Source: UBA1731 sp045595285 (GTDB taxonomy: Bacteria > Verrucomicrobiota > Kiritimatiellia > RFP12 > UBA1067). From it: a DNA stretch of 61,057 nt. Position 1 is the first letter of the stretch, and each line of letters opens with the position of its first letter. Below the pieces are notes generated by a model, which ran no database searches, had not been told where the DNA came from, and saw only the letters and a program-made list of their open reading frames with translations. Positions 42,669 to 52,395 of the stretch are shown piece by piece. The stretch covers positions 1 to 61,057 of the forward strand of contig JAZOAC010000120.1 of assembly GCA_045595285.1 (NCBI GenBank), read 5' to 3'. Made by a program: the position numbers and the translations under genes.

Positions 42669-43870
42669 AGCAGGCTCGCGTCGTTCTAGGACTTTCGGTC
42701 CTCGCACTTGTCGCGATCGGATTCGTGGTGCTCTCATCCGCCGGTGGTCCGGTTGGTTTGAGAACACCACCTTCTTTTGATCAGTACCACTTTGTCAAGC
42801 AACAGGCCAAATGGCTTGCGTTGTCGTTGCCCCTTTTCTTCGGGGCGATGTTTTTCGACTACCGCAATTGGCGGAAATATCCGTGGCTTACGGTAGTGAT
42901 GTACGTGGCGGTGATTCTTGCCCTGTGTGCGGTGTTCGGTTTCCGGCCGGTTAACGGTTCGCGCAGATGGTTGATGTTCGGTCCGATACGTCTTCAGCCC
43001 AGTGAGTTTGCGAAAGTCGCCGTGGTAATAGCCATGTCGGTGTTTCTTGACAAGTTGGGCTGGCGGATCGAGCTTTTCTGGAAGGGTGCGGCGAAGGCAT
43101 TGGCGATTCTGGCTGTTCCGATGGGGCTGGCGGTTGCGGAGCCTGACTTTGGTTCAACCATGGTTTTGGGACTCACCGGCGGTGTCCTGATGTTTGTGGC
43201 AGGCATGCGATTGCGGCATATTGGAATTGTTGGCGCAGCATCAGTGACAAGCGTAGGGGCGCTGTTGATTTCAAATGGGAACAGAATGCGTCGAATCGCC
43301 GCCTGGCTGCCTGACTGGCTCAACAAGCAGCTGTCGGTATGGTGTCCGTGGCTAGGGGACCTTACGGTCACTTCGGCAGAGGCGGACGAGGCCAACTATC
43401 AGCTTGAGCAGGCTCTTGTCGCAATTCGAAACGGAGGGGAAACGGGTGTCGGCTTCGGTAATTCCATGCAGAAACAGATGTATTTGCCTGAAAATCACAC
43501 AGATTTCATATTTGCAATAGGGGCTGAGGAATGGGGCATCGGCTTTTCGCTGCTTCTGCTCGTCCTTTTCGTGACGGTGTTCGTCTGTGGCGTAATCATT
43601 GCCGCCAAATCCAGCGATAGGCTCGGGAAGTCCATCGCTTTCGGCGTGACGTTCCTGATTTTCTTCCAGGCAATGTTCAATATGGGGGTTGTTACGGGTC
43701 TTTTGCCCACAAAGGGGCTTGCGCTTCCGTTCATAAGCTATGGCGGAACGAATCTGATGTCCGCATTCATATCGATAGGCATTCTGATCAATGTTTCCCG
43801 TCAAAGCGACTTGCAACGCCAACGGGAAAAGAGTAAAATATCCGCCGTTTTTCACATCAAAGGAGGTTGA
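42665..43870 (+). CDS. ftsW: Peptidoglycan glycosyltransferase of the SEDS family, FtsW
   Basis: 401 residues with about ten membrane helices. SEDS signatures are clear: GSRRWLMFGPIRLQPSEFAK, AEPDFGSTMV, PENHTDFIFAIGAEEWG and GLLPTKGLALPFISYGGTN. The HTDFIFA and PTKG motifs favour FtsW over RodA. It polymerises lipid II at the septum with a partner transpeptidase. GTG 42665 overlaps the LysM gene stop. Its own 3' end carries the AGGAGG ribosome site used by serC. Confidence 0.88.
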   Translation: MKQARVVLGLSVLALVAIGFVVLSSAGGPVGLRTPPSFDQYHFVKQQAKWLALSLPLFFGAMFFDYRNWRKYPWLTVVMYVAVILALCAVFGFRPVNGSRRWLMFGPIRLQPSEFAKVAVVIAMSVFLDKLGWRIELFWKGAAKALAILAVPMGLAVAEPDFGSTMVLGLTGGVLMFVAGMRLRHIGIVGAASVTSVGALLISNGNRMRRIAAWLPDWLNKQLSVWCPWLGDLTVTSAEADEANYQLEQALVAIRNGGETGVGFGNSMQKQMYLPENHTDFIFAIGAEEWGIGFSLLLLVLFVTVFVCGVIIAAKSSDRLGKSIAFGVTFLIFFQAMFNMGVVTGLLPTKGLALPFISYGGTNLMSAFISIGILINVSRQSDLQRQREKSKISAVFHIKGG

Positions 43871-43874
43871 GAAA

Positions 43875-44951
43875 ATGTCTCGCATCTATAACTTTTCGGC
43901 AGGTCCCGCAGTGCTCCCGCTCGAAGTCCTTCAGGAAGCCCAGAAGGAGTTGGTTGACTACAAGGGCAGTGGAATGTCCGTGATGGAGATGTCCCATCGC
44001 GGCAAGGAATACGATGCCATCCATCAGGAGGCGATCGCCACGTTCAAGGAGCTTTGTGGCCTTGACGACGACTGGTCCGTGTGCTTCGTCCAGGGCGGTG
44101 CGTCCATGCAGTTCGCGATGATCCCGATGAACTTCCTCGGCAAGGATCAGGTTGCCGACTATGTCAAGAGCGGCACTTGGGGCGGCAAGGCCATCAAGGA
44201 GGCCCAGAAGATCGGCCAGGTGAACATCGCCGCCGACTGCCAGAAGGATATCCCCACCCGCCAGCCCGACGCATCCGAGTACAAGTGGACTCCTGGTGCG
44301 GCCTACAGCCACATCTGCACGAACGAGACGATCTCCGGCGCGGAGATGAAGGAAATCCCCGAAACGGGTTCGCCTCTCATCGGCGACATGTCTTCCGACA
44401 TTCTTTCCTGCCCGCGCGACTACAGCAAGTTCTCCATGTTCTACGCCGGTGCGCAGAAGAACCTCGGTCCTTCCGGAATGGCGGTTGTCGCGATCCGCAA
44501 GGAGTTCGCGGAGAAGGGCGACGCAGCCCTTCCCACGATGCTCCAGTACCGTACGTACGTCAACGACAATTCCCTCTACAACACCCCGCCCACCTGGGGC
44601 ATCTACATCTTCGGCGAGACGATGAAGTGGGTGAAGAAGATGGGCAAGGAGAACCTCTTCAAGCTCAATGCCGAGAAGGCCGGAAAGATCTACGATGTGA
44701 TCGATTCCACCGAATTCTACCGTGGCACGGCTAAGAAGGAGTTCCGCTCCAACATGAACATCACGTGGCGTCTGCCCACCGAGGAGCTGGAGGCCCAGTT
44801 CATCGCCGAGGCGAAGAAGCTTGGCATGGGTTCGCTGAAGGGCCACCGCAGCGTCGGCGGCATCCGCGCGTCCATCTACAACGCATTCCCGATGGAAGGC
44901 GTTGACGCGCTCGTGTCCTTCATGAAGGACTTCGAGAAGAAGAATGGCTGA
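43875..44951 (+). CDS. serC: Phosphoserine aminotransferase
   Basis: 358 residues, the normal SerC length. The N-terminal NFSAGPAVLP, HRGKEY, FVQGGASMQF and GDMSSDILS motifs and the PLP lysine in YAGAQKNLGPSG (Lys195) identify it. It converts 3-phosphohydroxypyruvate and glutamate to phosphoserine in serine and vitamin B6 synthesis. ATG 43875 is eight bases after a perfect AGGAGG; longer frames upstream run inside ftsW. Codon use is strongly biased to C-ending codons, as in highly expressed genes, unlike its neighbours. Confidence 0.97.
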   Translation: MSRIYNFSAGPAVLPLEVLQEAQKELVDYKGSGMSVMEMSHRGKEYDAIHQEAIATFKELCGLDDDWSVCFVQGGASMQFAMIPMNFLGKDQVADYVKSGTWGGKAIKEAQKIGQVNIAADCQKDIPTRQPDASEYKWTPGAAYSHICTNETISGAEMKEIPETGSPLIGDMSSDILSCPRDYSKFSMFYAGAQKNLGPSGMAVVAIRKEFAEKGDAALPTMLQYRTYVNDNSLYNTPPTWGIYIFGETMKWVKKMGKENLFKLNAEKAGKIYDVIDSTEFYRGTAKKEFRSNMNITWRLPTEELEAQFIAEAKKLGMGSLKGHRSVGGIRASIYNAFPMEGVDALVSFMKDFEKKNG

Positions 44952-44976
44952 TCGGCGGCACTGAGCCGTATGCGAG

Positions 44977-45003
44977 GGTCGCCGCACATGGTGTGTGGCG
45001 ACC
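44977..45003 (+). terminator. Hairpin terminator after serC
   Basis: An 11-base stem with one G-U pair (GGTCGCCGCAC with GTGTGGCGACC) and a 5-base loop, 25 bases after the serC stop. It is followed by a moderately T-rich tail (TTCTGCTTTAT). Confidence 0.6.
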
Positions 45004-45034
45004 TTCTGCTTTATGACAGGGATGGTGTTTTGAG

Positions 45035-45970
45035 ATGAACTATGTTCTTTTGACAGAGGGGACGGGAATGGGCGTCCATGAACGCACAAACGTATCCGTC
45101 CTTGCCGATGCCTGCGTCCGGGATGCCGGGCAGTGTGTTCATCTTGAGTGCGGCCCCGGCACCAGACCGGGCGCTATCATCGTCGGACACGTGTTCGGCA
45201 TGGGGGCGCTGCATATTGCCATGCGACACTATGAATGGCTGGCGCAGCGATATCGCGTGGCAGAGGACGCGAAGATATTCCTGTTCGGTTTTTCGAGAGG
45301 GGCGATGATTGCAAGGGTGCTGGCGGATCTGATATGCAACTGCGGCATCCCTTCTGACGCCTATGACGCCCGGAAGGTGTTCAAGTGGTGGATGGGCGGA
45401 CACTACCCAGAAGCAATTGCCGCCTTCAGGAAGGAAAAGCGTTTGCATCCCGGATGTGTGGAATATCTCGGGGTCTGGGACACGGTGGATTCGTCCGTGG
45501 GCATAGACGGAGAGAAATACCGCCGTGTCCCCGGGGGTGTGGCGCAGGCGCGCCATGCCGTCGCAAGGGACGAACGCAGATGTTTCTTTTCGTATGAGCC
45601 GATGGAGGGCCGCAATGCGGAGGAAATGGTGTTCCCCGGAAGCCACAGCGACATCGGCGGGATATATCCGGACAATCATGAGATTGCGGATCTGACGTTG
45701 GGGTGGATAGCGAAGCCTGCTGTCGAAAGGGGGCTTCGCATCAGATCGGGATTCGCGCTGAAGGAGGACGCGGATCCGGAATCCGTGGTTCTGCATGATT
45801 CGCAGAACGATGCGACAAACGTATGGGGAATTCTTCCTTCTCCGAGGAGAATACTTTCCCATCTGCGCCAGCATCCTCTCTGCGGGATTCTTCCCGACCC
45901 TTTTCCGGAGGAGAACGCAGCTCTCGTGTCCAGCTCTTCTGTGAAGCGTCCGAGAACTTTCGCGTCTTGA
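45035..45970 (+). CDS. DUF2235 alpha/beta hydrolase (putative phospholipase-like)
   Basis: 311 residues. The DUF2235 pattern is visible: a G-T-G start motif, the nucleophile elbow GFSRGAMIARVLA, the VWDTVDS acid region and the FPGSHSDIGGIYPDN His motif. Family members include type VI lipase effectors (Tle1) and stand-alone hydrolases. There is no signal peptide and no VgrG, Hcp or immunity gene nearby, so an effector role is not supported here. It follows the serC terminator. The substrate cannot be told from sequence. Confidence 0.85.
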   Translation: MNYVLLTEGTGMGVHERTNVSVLADACVRDAGQCVHLECGPGTRPGAIIVGHVFGMGALHIAMRHYEWLAQRYRVAEDAKIFLFGFSRGAMIARVLADLICNCGIPSDAYDARKVFKWWMGGHYPEAIAAFRKEKRLHPGCVEYLGVWDTVDSSVGIDGEKYRRVPGGVAQARHAVARDERRCFFSYEPMEGRNAEEMVFPGSHSDIGGIYPDNHEIADLTLGWIAKPAVERGLRIRSGFALKEDADPESVVLHDSQNDATNVWGILPSPRRILSHLRQHPLCGILPDPFPEENAALVSSSSVKRPRTFAS

Positions 45971-46163
45971 TTTTCTCATTCTCCACGGGTTCCGGAATTT
46001 TGCATCCCTAGGCGTGCAGAACCTTCTTTCACGGCTCTCCGTCCTTCACGTTGGGCGATGCCGCGTTCCGTATCCCAAATCTTGCGTACGTGACGTTCCC
46101 GGCCGAGGGATCTCACGCTCAAAGGACCGAAGGACGCAAGAAGGTCTCTTGCCGTCTGGACAA

Positions 46164-46179
46164 ACTTGTGCGCATAAGT
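46164..46179. promoter_or_regulatory. Candidate operator of the GntR-LacI regulator
   Basis: Near-palindrome ACTTGTGCGCATAAGT, seven of eight base pairs symmetric, centred 35 bases before a TATAAT box. It covers the place where a -35 element would be, so binding would block transcription. Autoregulation is inferred. The rest of the 240-base gap 45971-46210 shows no gene or clear terminator. Confidence 0.5.
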
Positions 46180-46202
46180 AAATAATTTCTGCATCGTTAT
46201 AG

Positions 46203-46208
46203 TATAAT
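46203..46208 (+). promoter_or_regulatory. -10 box of the regulator gene
   Basis: A perfect TATAAT with no good -35 element. Transcription would start near 46215, so translation could begin at ATG 46217 on a leaderless message, or the promoter may depend on an activator. Confidence 0.5.
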
Positions 46209-46210
46209 CG

Positions 46211-47359
46211 ATGGCGATGAACGAAGAAACGAGATACAGGGTTGTCGCGAAATCGCTTGAGAACGAAATTCGCGCCGGCAAGTATGCCGGGCGCTCGTTG
46301 CCAAGCGAGGCACAGCTTGTACGGCGGTTTGGGGTCGGTCGCAAGACCGTACAGCGAGCCATTCTTGAGCTTCAGTATCAGGGGCTTGTTGTGCGCAGGC
46401 AGGGAAAGGGTACGTTCCTCTCAAATCTCGGCAAGAGGACGACAGGTCTGTTGGGACTGCTGATTCCGGATGCAACGTCCGCAACGATATTCCAGTCGTT
46501 TTCGCGCGAAATAGCCAGAATAGGACAGAATGCAGGATACACGTTCCTTTTCGGAGAGGCGGCGGTCGGCGATGCGGAGTCTGTGGTCTCCCAAACGAGG
46601 AGATTTGCGCATGAATTCGTGTCGCACCATGTCGATGGAGTGATGTTCCGCCCTTTGGTCGATGAGTCGTACGAGAAGGTGAATGTCGAAATTGCGGAAA
46701 TCTTCGATCAGGTCGGGATACCGCTCGTTCTGATAGATTCGGATCTAGTGGCTCCGCCGAAACGCAGCGCGTTCGACGTGGTGGAAATAAACAACATCGC
46801 CGCGGAGCAAAGAATAGCCGATCATCTTCTGGGGCTTGGACGGCGCAGAATCGCTTTTCTGATGGACGATACTCCGATGGGCATCTCCATCAATCTGCGG
46901 AGCCGTCTGTTCGGGCTTGCGAGCGCGGTAATGGCGGCGGGTGTGGAATGGAATCCGAAGCATGTGCTGACGGTGCGGGCGGACGATGTCTTGGGCGTAA
47001 GGCGTGCCATCGGCAGAAGGTACACTCCTGATGCCATCGTCTGCGCCAGTGACATTGTCGCCGTACGTCTTATGCAGACGCTTTCCAAACTCGGCAGGCG
47101 CGTGCCGGATGACATTGCCGTGATCGGATTTGATGATATGGAGGAAGCCAGATTCTCAAATCCTGCACTCACCACGATCCATCAGCCGGTGGAGCAGATA
47201 GCGGAACAGGCTTTCAGGGCGCTCATGAGACGGATCCGCGGAGATAGCCTGCCCCCGTGTGAAATTCTTGTCGAGGCTCCGTTGGTCGTCCGCAAATCCA
47301 CCTTGGGGAGCGGTAACCCCTCTCGCAATATGCGAAAAAAGAAAGGATCCGTAACATGA
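46211..47359 (+). CDS. GntR-LacI-type transcriptional regulator of glycan genes
   Basis: 382 residues. Residues about 5-75 are a GntR winged helix (LENEIRAGKYAGRSLPSEAQLVRRFGVGRKTVQRAILELQ pattern, then RRQGKGTFLS). Residues about 80-365 are a LacI-type periplasmic-binding sensor (GLLIPDATSATIFQSFSREI, DGVMFRP, PLVLIDSD, PDAIVCASDIVAV, VIGFDDMEEARFSNPALTTIHQP). AraR of Bacillus has the same layout and senses a sugar. It probably represses the secreted glycosidase genes that follow, the first of which overlaps its stop by 4 bases. ATG 46217 is an alternative start; neither has a visible ribosome site. Confidence 0.92.
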   Translation: MAMNEETRYRVVAKSLENEIRAGKYAGRSLPSEAQLVRRFGVGRKTVQRAILELQYQGLVVRRQGKGTFLSNLGKRTTGLLGLLIPDATSATIFQSFSREIARIGQNAGYTFLFGEAAVGDAESVVSQTRRFAHEFVSHHVDGVMFRPLVDESYEKVNVEIAEIFDQVGIPLVLIDSDLVAPPKRSAFDVVEINNIAAEQRIADHLLGLGRRRIAFLMDDTPMGISINLRSRLFGLASAVMAAGVEWNPKHVLTVRADDVLGVRRAIGRRYTPDAIVCASDIVAVRLMQTLSKLGRRVPDDIAVIGFDDMEEARFSNPALTTIHQPVEQIAEQAFRALMRRIRGDSLPPCEILVEAPLVVRKSTLGSGNPSRNMRKKKGSVT

Positions 47360-49989
47360 ATGTCGTGTTTCCGGTGTTTGCCGTCTTTGGGTTTTTCGGC
47401 ATGGCACTGCCGCCGGCGCAATTTGATCCGGGCGGAACCGTATTTGATCTGGAGAAGATTTCCGCCGCCAGCTTCAATGTTCCCACGGGCGGCTTGAGCG
47501 GATGCGTGAGCCGTTCGAAGGATTCCGATCCCGATGTTCCCGTGATCGGCAGCGTGCCATGGAAGGAGACCGCAATCCCCGAGGCCTCGCGCGTGATTTC
47601 ATTGCGTTACCGTCTGCGGGTGGACAGGCATCCCTGTGACGACCGCAAGAGGGAGGTGCTTCTCAAGTGGCATTTCCGCAAGATCGGCAAGGATGGAAAA
47701 CCCATTGTTGTGAGCGGTCCGCGTTATCGCATTCACGATACTTCGGGCGGTTGGCGCGAATTGTGCTTTCCGCGCAGAAGAATGGGCGCCTCCGCCGATA
47801 CCGAATTCGTGGATTTCGAGTTCGGACTGAACGGGTGTCTGGGTCGGTTGGAATATAAGGATCTGCGTATCAGCGAAGGTGAAGATCCGGATGGTTCCAA
47901 TGGGGAGTACATCGTGGAGCCGATTGTACGCCCAATGTCGTTTCTTGACGGAGGTTTTGCATTGGCGACGGGGCAACCGCAATTGATGTATTTCACCTGG
48001 CGCTACGCGAATCCGCTCGAAAGGAAAGATTCCGGGAAATATGACCCGAAGAAGTGGTCGGCGTCTGTCGATCTTCCGGCCGGCGTGAAGTGTCTGTCCG
48101 CACTCAAAGTAATACAGAGGAATCTCAAGAATGTTGTGCATCCTGACGGAAGCTCCACGGTTACATTCGACCTTCATCCGAACATGGCACCCTACGACAA
48201 CTGGAACCACTGGTTTCTGATGGGCATGATAGTGACGAGTGATCTGCCTGCTGGAAGCGCGATGGGAGAAGGGGTGTTCAAGGCTTTTTACGACGGTCGA
48301 TTGGCTTCCAAACCTCTCAAAATCAGGTTTTCGGTAATTGATCCTGTCAAGGCGGAATCTCTGCCGCGAAGGTATTTTAACGGAATAACGATTCCTGCCG
48401 ATCAGATATGCACCAGTTTTTACGATTTGAAGTCGGTGGATGCGCTTGTGAAGGCCTGGTGTGAAGCCGGTGTGCAGAGTTGTCATGGCGGACATGGCAG
48501 CCTTCATTCGATTTTGCGTACAAATGGGATGAAGCGCATAGCTGCGCCATATAGGTATCTGGCAGACGGCTACAATATAAATCCGCCGCCCGGCTGCAAA
48601 GTGGAACGCCCCGCAGAGCAGCGTTTTCAGCCATACGAAACAAATCTGCCGCCAAGGAAAATGAAAGCCTTTGCGAAGGCAAGCTGCCCTGTGGCGATCT
48701 ACAAGGAGAAATCCTTCTTCAGGGACGCTGTCCTTCCGGCGCTCAAGGAACGTCTTGCCGGATACAACTGCCTTGAATCGAATTGGGAGCCGGATCCGTT
48801 CCTGGGTCAGGGATGCGCGTGCAACAGTTGTCGCGTGGAATTCGCGCGCCATATTGGATTGCCGGAATCGGATGTCGCGAAGGATTGGCCGGCCTGTGTG
48901 CGGGAAGGCGGCAGGTTCGCATCGAAAATCGAACGGTTCCGCGCCATTCAGCATGGAAAGGTGGTGAAGACCATCCAGCGATATGTGTGCGAATTTACAG
49001 GCGGTGAAAAGTCGCATGGATTCATACCCGAAATAGCGTGGGGTGAAATGGCCGACGCGCATATGTACCACCGGAAGCAGGGGGAAATCAGCTCACGCGA
49101 ATATGCCGGTGGGCTGAGGTGGGTCAATCCGTGGGGACCGTATGTCTGGTGGGACGTCAACACTCCGTATTACTACCGGAAGCATCTGTCTCTTGCATCG
49201 TATGCGGCGGCGAAGAACATCCGCGAGTTTGTGGATCGGGAGTTCCCTCTTCCGAATCGTCCGAAACTTCTTTCATTCCCGAGCGGCTGGCAGGGGAAGA
49301 CGTGGATTGCCGTTCCGGAATGGATCGGGATGGCAATGGACTCCTTTTTCTTCAATCGTTGGGAAGGTACGGCGGTCTATTCGTTTCCAAGCGGCTACGA
49401 CGCCCGCTACTGGAAGGTGTTCGCCGAAGCGACATCGCGCGCCGCACGTTGTGAGGATGCGGTGCTGGACGGTGTGCGCGCCGACAGTCGCACGTTTGCC
49501 GAACCGGTTCCGGAGTACGCGGCAAACTGTCGCGAGGCTACGGGATTTCTGCCGCAGATAACAAATGTCTCGCTTTTGCAGACACCGTCATACGACCACA
49601 GAGGCGGACGCGTTGTCGGAGTCCTCAATTTCTGGGAGAAGGGCGAGGCGTTCTTCACGCTCCGGCTCGAAGGCCTTGCTGACGGCTCCTATACGGTCAT
49701 GTCGGAAGGCAAGGTGCTGTGGACCAATCCGGGTGGAGGTGTGACATGGACTTCCGCAGAGCTTGCAAAAGGGATTTTCGTCGCTGTCGGTGCGGCTCGT
49801 ACCGTTGATTTTGCAATTCGTCCGGCGTCGGAGCGCGAAGTGAAGAAAGCTGTCAGCGAGATGTCCGCAAGAGCGGTTCGTGCACTTTACGACAAGGCGC
49901 GTGAGCGGCTTGCGCGTGAAGCGGCGAAAGACAAAGCCGCCGAACAGGAGCGCGGACTTCTGTATCCGGATACGTTGCCGCAGATTTGA
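47356..49989 (+). CDS. Secreted glycosidase-like TIM-barrel protein
   Basis: 877 residues with a signal peptide (VFPVFAVFGFFGMALPPA). The first 330 residues are beta-rich. From about 335 a barrel-like region contains LESNWEPD and a CACNSCRVEFARHIGL motif, similar to the C-x-C-x-x-C-x-x-x-F motif seen in several uncharacterised glycosidase-like barrel families. Near the C-terminus is a beta domain (VVGVLNFWEKGEAFFTLRLEGL) like those ending many glycosidases, then a charged tail. The enzyme class and substrate cannot be named. Its overlap with the regulator gene supports sugar-controlled expression. Confidence 0.75.
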   Translation: MNVVFPVFAVFGFFGMALPPAQFDPGGTVFDLEKISAASFNVPTGGLSGCVSRSKDSDPDVPVIGSVPWKETAIPEASRVISLRYRLRVDRHPCDDRKREVLLKWHFRKIGKDGKPIVVSGPRYRIHDTSGGWRELCFPRRRMGASADTEFVDFEFGLNGCLGRLEYKDLRISEGEDPDGSNGEYIVEPIVRPMSFLDGGFALATGQPQLMYFTWRYANPLERKDSGKYDPKKWSASVDLPAGVKCLSALKVIQRNLKNVVHPDGSSTVTFDLHPNMAPYDNWNHWFLMGMIVTSDLPAGSAMGEGVFKAFYDGRLASKPLKIRFSVIDPVKAESLPRRYFNGITIPADQICTSFYDLKSVDALVKAWCEAGVQSCHGGHGSLHSILRTNGMKRIAAPYRYLADGYNINPPPGCKVERPAEQRFQPYETNLPPRKMKAFAKASCPVAIYKEKSFFRDAVLPALKERLAGYNCLESNWEPDPFLGQGCACNSCRVEFARHIGLPESDVAKDWPACVREGGRFASKIERFRAIQHGKVVKTIQRYVCEFTGGEKSHGFIPEIAWGEMADAHMYHRKQGEISSREYAGGLRWVNPWGPYVWWDVNTPYYYRKHLSLASYAAAKNIREFVDREFPLPNRPKLLSFPSGWQGKTWIAVPEWIGMAMDSFFFNRWEGTAVYSFPSGYDARYWKVFAEATSRAARCEDAVLDGVRADSRTFAEPVPEYAANCREATGFLPQITNVSLLQTPSYDHRGGRVVGVLNFWEKGEAFFTLRLEGLADGSYTVMSEGKVLWTNPGGGVTWTSAELAKGIFVAVGAARTVDFAIRPASEREVKKAVSEMSARAVRALYDKARERLAREAAKDKAAEQERGLLYPDTLPQI

Positions 49990-50016
49990 AGTTAAGAGAA
50001 AACAGGAGATGTTGCC

Positions 50017-52395
50017 ATGAAAAGACTGATGTTTTCTGCATTCGCCGCCGCTGCGCTTGCAGGTGCCGTTTCAGCCGCTACCGTATATTCGGTATCGGAT
50101 AGGATTCTTACCATCAGGGTACCAGAGGGCGAGACCAATAGCGTTGTGGCGACCGATATTGAATGCGCCAACGATAACTCTGTCACCAACATCGTGAAAA
50201 CAGGCACAGGGGCAATAATTGTCGACAAGAAACTTGCCGATTACGAGGGGGATATCCACATTGAACAGGGCATGTGGGTCATTGCATGTACGAATGCGCT
50301 TGGAAAGCTTTCCTCGAAAGCCGACTGCAGCGATGTGGGAGCGGTGTTTGTCAAAGAAGGAGGCTCTCTTGCGGTGGGCGGAAGCGACAGGGCGATATCC
50401 AATGTCGGCAAAAAGATATATATAGCAGGAAGTGGAGTAAATGGCGAAGGCGCTTTGACAATGGCGCTTGCAACTGCAGCCGGAGATTACTCAAGTGGTG
50501 TTTTGGGCCGCAACATAGAGCTTGCCGGAGATGCAACGATAGGGCATTATTTGAAATATACCGTGTATTTCACGCAGGCCAACACCTCGTGGAATCTTAA
50601 TGGATATAAGCTGACCATCACCCATGATCCCGTAAACAACAAGGGATATGTGATTGGAGGTACGGATAAAAGCCAGATTTTTGGTCCTGGCGATATTGAG
50701 ATGAAGGACGGCGCGTATATGATATTCCAGGGTAAGACCCTTATGGTCGGCGACAATGGAACAATAGCATTCAAGGACAGCTCCAAATTCGGAAGCACTG
50801 GAATGCGAGGCCGGTATGAATGGCCTATGGTTTGGGATTCCATCAATAGAATCTCCATGCAAAAACAGACTACGGCAGACGCAGTCACAAACCGCAACAC
50901 ATGGCACGGGCCGGTGCAGCTTTGCAGAACGATGGGAGTGGATATTACCGGCTCCGGTACGTTTGGATTGTCAGGTGCCGTATCAGGAGAGGGCGGTCTG
51001 GACTTGAAATTCGCTCATAAATACAATAGTCCGCTTCCTACAAATTTCGTCAATCTTGCCAATGCCGGAAGCACTTTTATGGGCGGCGTAAGCGTTTCTG
51101 ATCTGGTTCTCAATGTTATGGAGCGTGATGCTGTTCCTCAGAATGGAGGCGCTTTGGCACTTACCAACAGTATCGTCAATTTCGAGCCGGAAAAGAACTA
51201 TGCATTGCCGGACGGCTACATCCACGTAAAAGAGGGTGCCGTTATGTCGCTGAACAATGGCTCCGGAAAATGGAAGACGGTTGTAAAAACTGGACCAGGA
51301 ACAGTGAACTGGAATTCCGCAGTCGGTGCTGATGCCCTTGTGATAAAGGAGGGTTCTGTGGATCTTTCGCTTCAGCACAACGGTTTTGCTGGCCTTATTG
51401 AAGGCGTAGAATACTTCGACAACAACTCTGAATGCTACTACGCCGCAGAGAACAAGAACCTGATGTGGACGAACAATGTTGTGCTGTCACCAAATTATGT
51501 ATATGCCGGCAACGGTTCCTACTGGTCAAACAAACGGCCGGAATGGGATACTGAAGAACTTCTCACATCAAGTGCAACTGTATATCAAGGATATATGTGG
51601 AACCGCGAAACCACAAATGTAAATTGGACTTTCTGCTGCAGGGTGGCTACTGTAAGTTTCTTTTATTTCGATGGAGTTAAAGAGATAACAGATGGCGAAG
51701 CAACCAATGCAAGACTTGTTACGATCGAAAACGTCACGCCTGGCCCCCATCCGTTTAGAATAGGCTCCTATGCGATTTTTGGAAAAGGCGGAGCGTCAGG
51801 AGCGGCAACCAATTTCGAATGGCCTAAACTTGGATTCCGTTGGGATCCGCTCGGTCGCGGTTCGTCAGACACCAACAACTTTGTCAAGCTTGAAGATCCC
51901 GGTGACGGTTCGCTGTTCACTTGGGCGATACCAGGGGAGGATGTGTTCTATCCTGGAACGGAAGAGTCAAACAAGATCGGATATCTGCCGCGATTCGATA
52001 CGATTAAGTTCTCCGGCGGTACGCTTAATCTCAATGTGGGGACAAACGTGTTCAGGGTTGGAATTGTCTATGGTTTTCCGTCCGTGGTGGGCGGCAACGG
52101 TTTGGTCATAGCGGATAAGTGGACCGTTGATGCGGAGGACATTGCGGCAGGCGTGAAGATTGCGGACCGGAAGATCGATTTCGGCGAGGATGTCGAGTTG
52201 GAAATTGAGAATCCACTTGCGGCGAGATCGGTATCCGGTGTGCGCGAGTGGACTGTGCTTGAGTCGACCGCAAATATAACCGGCTCTATTTCCGTCAAAG
52301 ATGAGGAATCTGCAAAACGCTGGTCCGTAAAGGTCGACGGCGGTTCCGTGACGCTCAAGTACCGTCCGGTCGGAACAATCATGGTGGTGCGCTGA
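50017..52395 (+). CDS. Secreted beta-strand repeat protein (autotransporter-passenger-like)
   Basis: 792 residues with a clear signal peptide (SAFAAAALAGAVSAA). Segments such as NIVKTGTGAIIV with YEGDIHIEQGMW, and later VVKTGPGTVNW, match the autotransporter-associated beta-strand repeat pattern. Gly, Asn and Asp are abundant and no catalytic motif is seen. No C-terminal barrel exists; the protein ends GSVTLKYRPVGTIMVVR. It may be a surface or polysaccharide-binding protein serving the cluster. CAGGAG precedes the ATG, and the stop overlaps the next start by one base. Confidence 0.75.
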   Translation: MKRLMFSAFAAAALAGAVSAATVYSVSDRILTIRVPEGETNSVVATDIECANDNSVTNIVKTGTGAIIVDKKLADYEGDIHIEQGMWVIACTNALGKLSSKADCSDVGAVFVKEGGSLAVGGSDRAISNVGKKIYIAGSGVNGEGALTMALATAAGDYSSGVLGRNIELAGDATIGHYLKYTVYFTQANTSWNLNGYKLTITHDPVNNKGYVIGGTDKSQIFGPGDIEMKDGAYMIFQGKTLMVGDNGTIAFKDSSKFGSTGMRGRYEWPMVWDSINRISMQKQTTADAVTNRNTWHGPVQLCRTMGVDITGSGTFGLSGAVSGEGGLDLKFAHKYNSPLPTNFVNLANAGSTFMGGVSVSDLVLNVMERDAVPQNGGALALTNSIVNFEPEKNYALPDGYIHVKEGAVMSLNNGSGKWKTVVKTGPGTVNWNSAVGADALVIKEGSVDLSLQHNGFAGLIEGVEYFDNNSECYYAAENKNLMWTNNVVLSPNYVYAGNGSYWSNKRPEWDTEELLTSSATVYQGYMWNRETTNVNWTFCCRVATVSFFYFDGVKEITDGEATNARLVTIENVTPGPHPFRIGSYAIFGKGGASGAATNFEWPKLGFRWDPLGRGSSDTNNFVKLEDPGDGSLFTWAIPGEDVFYPGTEESNKIGYLPRFDTIKFSGGTLNLNVGTNVFRVGIVYGFPSVVGGNGLVIADKWTVDAEDIAAGVKIADRKIDFGEDVELEIENPLAARSVSGVREWTVLESTANITGSISVKDEESAKRWSVKVDGGSVTLKYRPVGTIMVVR

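Noticed and set aside
45035..45970. Type VI lipase effector (Tle1) assignment of the DUF2235 gene
   Set aside because: No VgrG, PAAR, Hcp or immunity gene is present; only the hydrolase family is supported.
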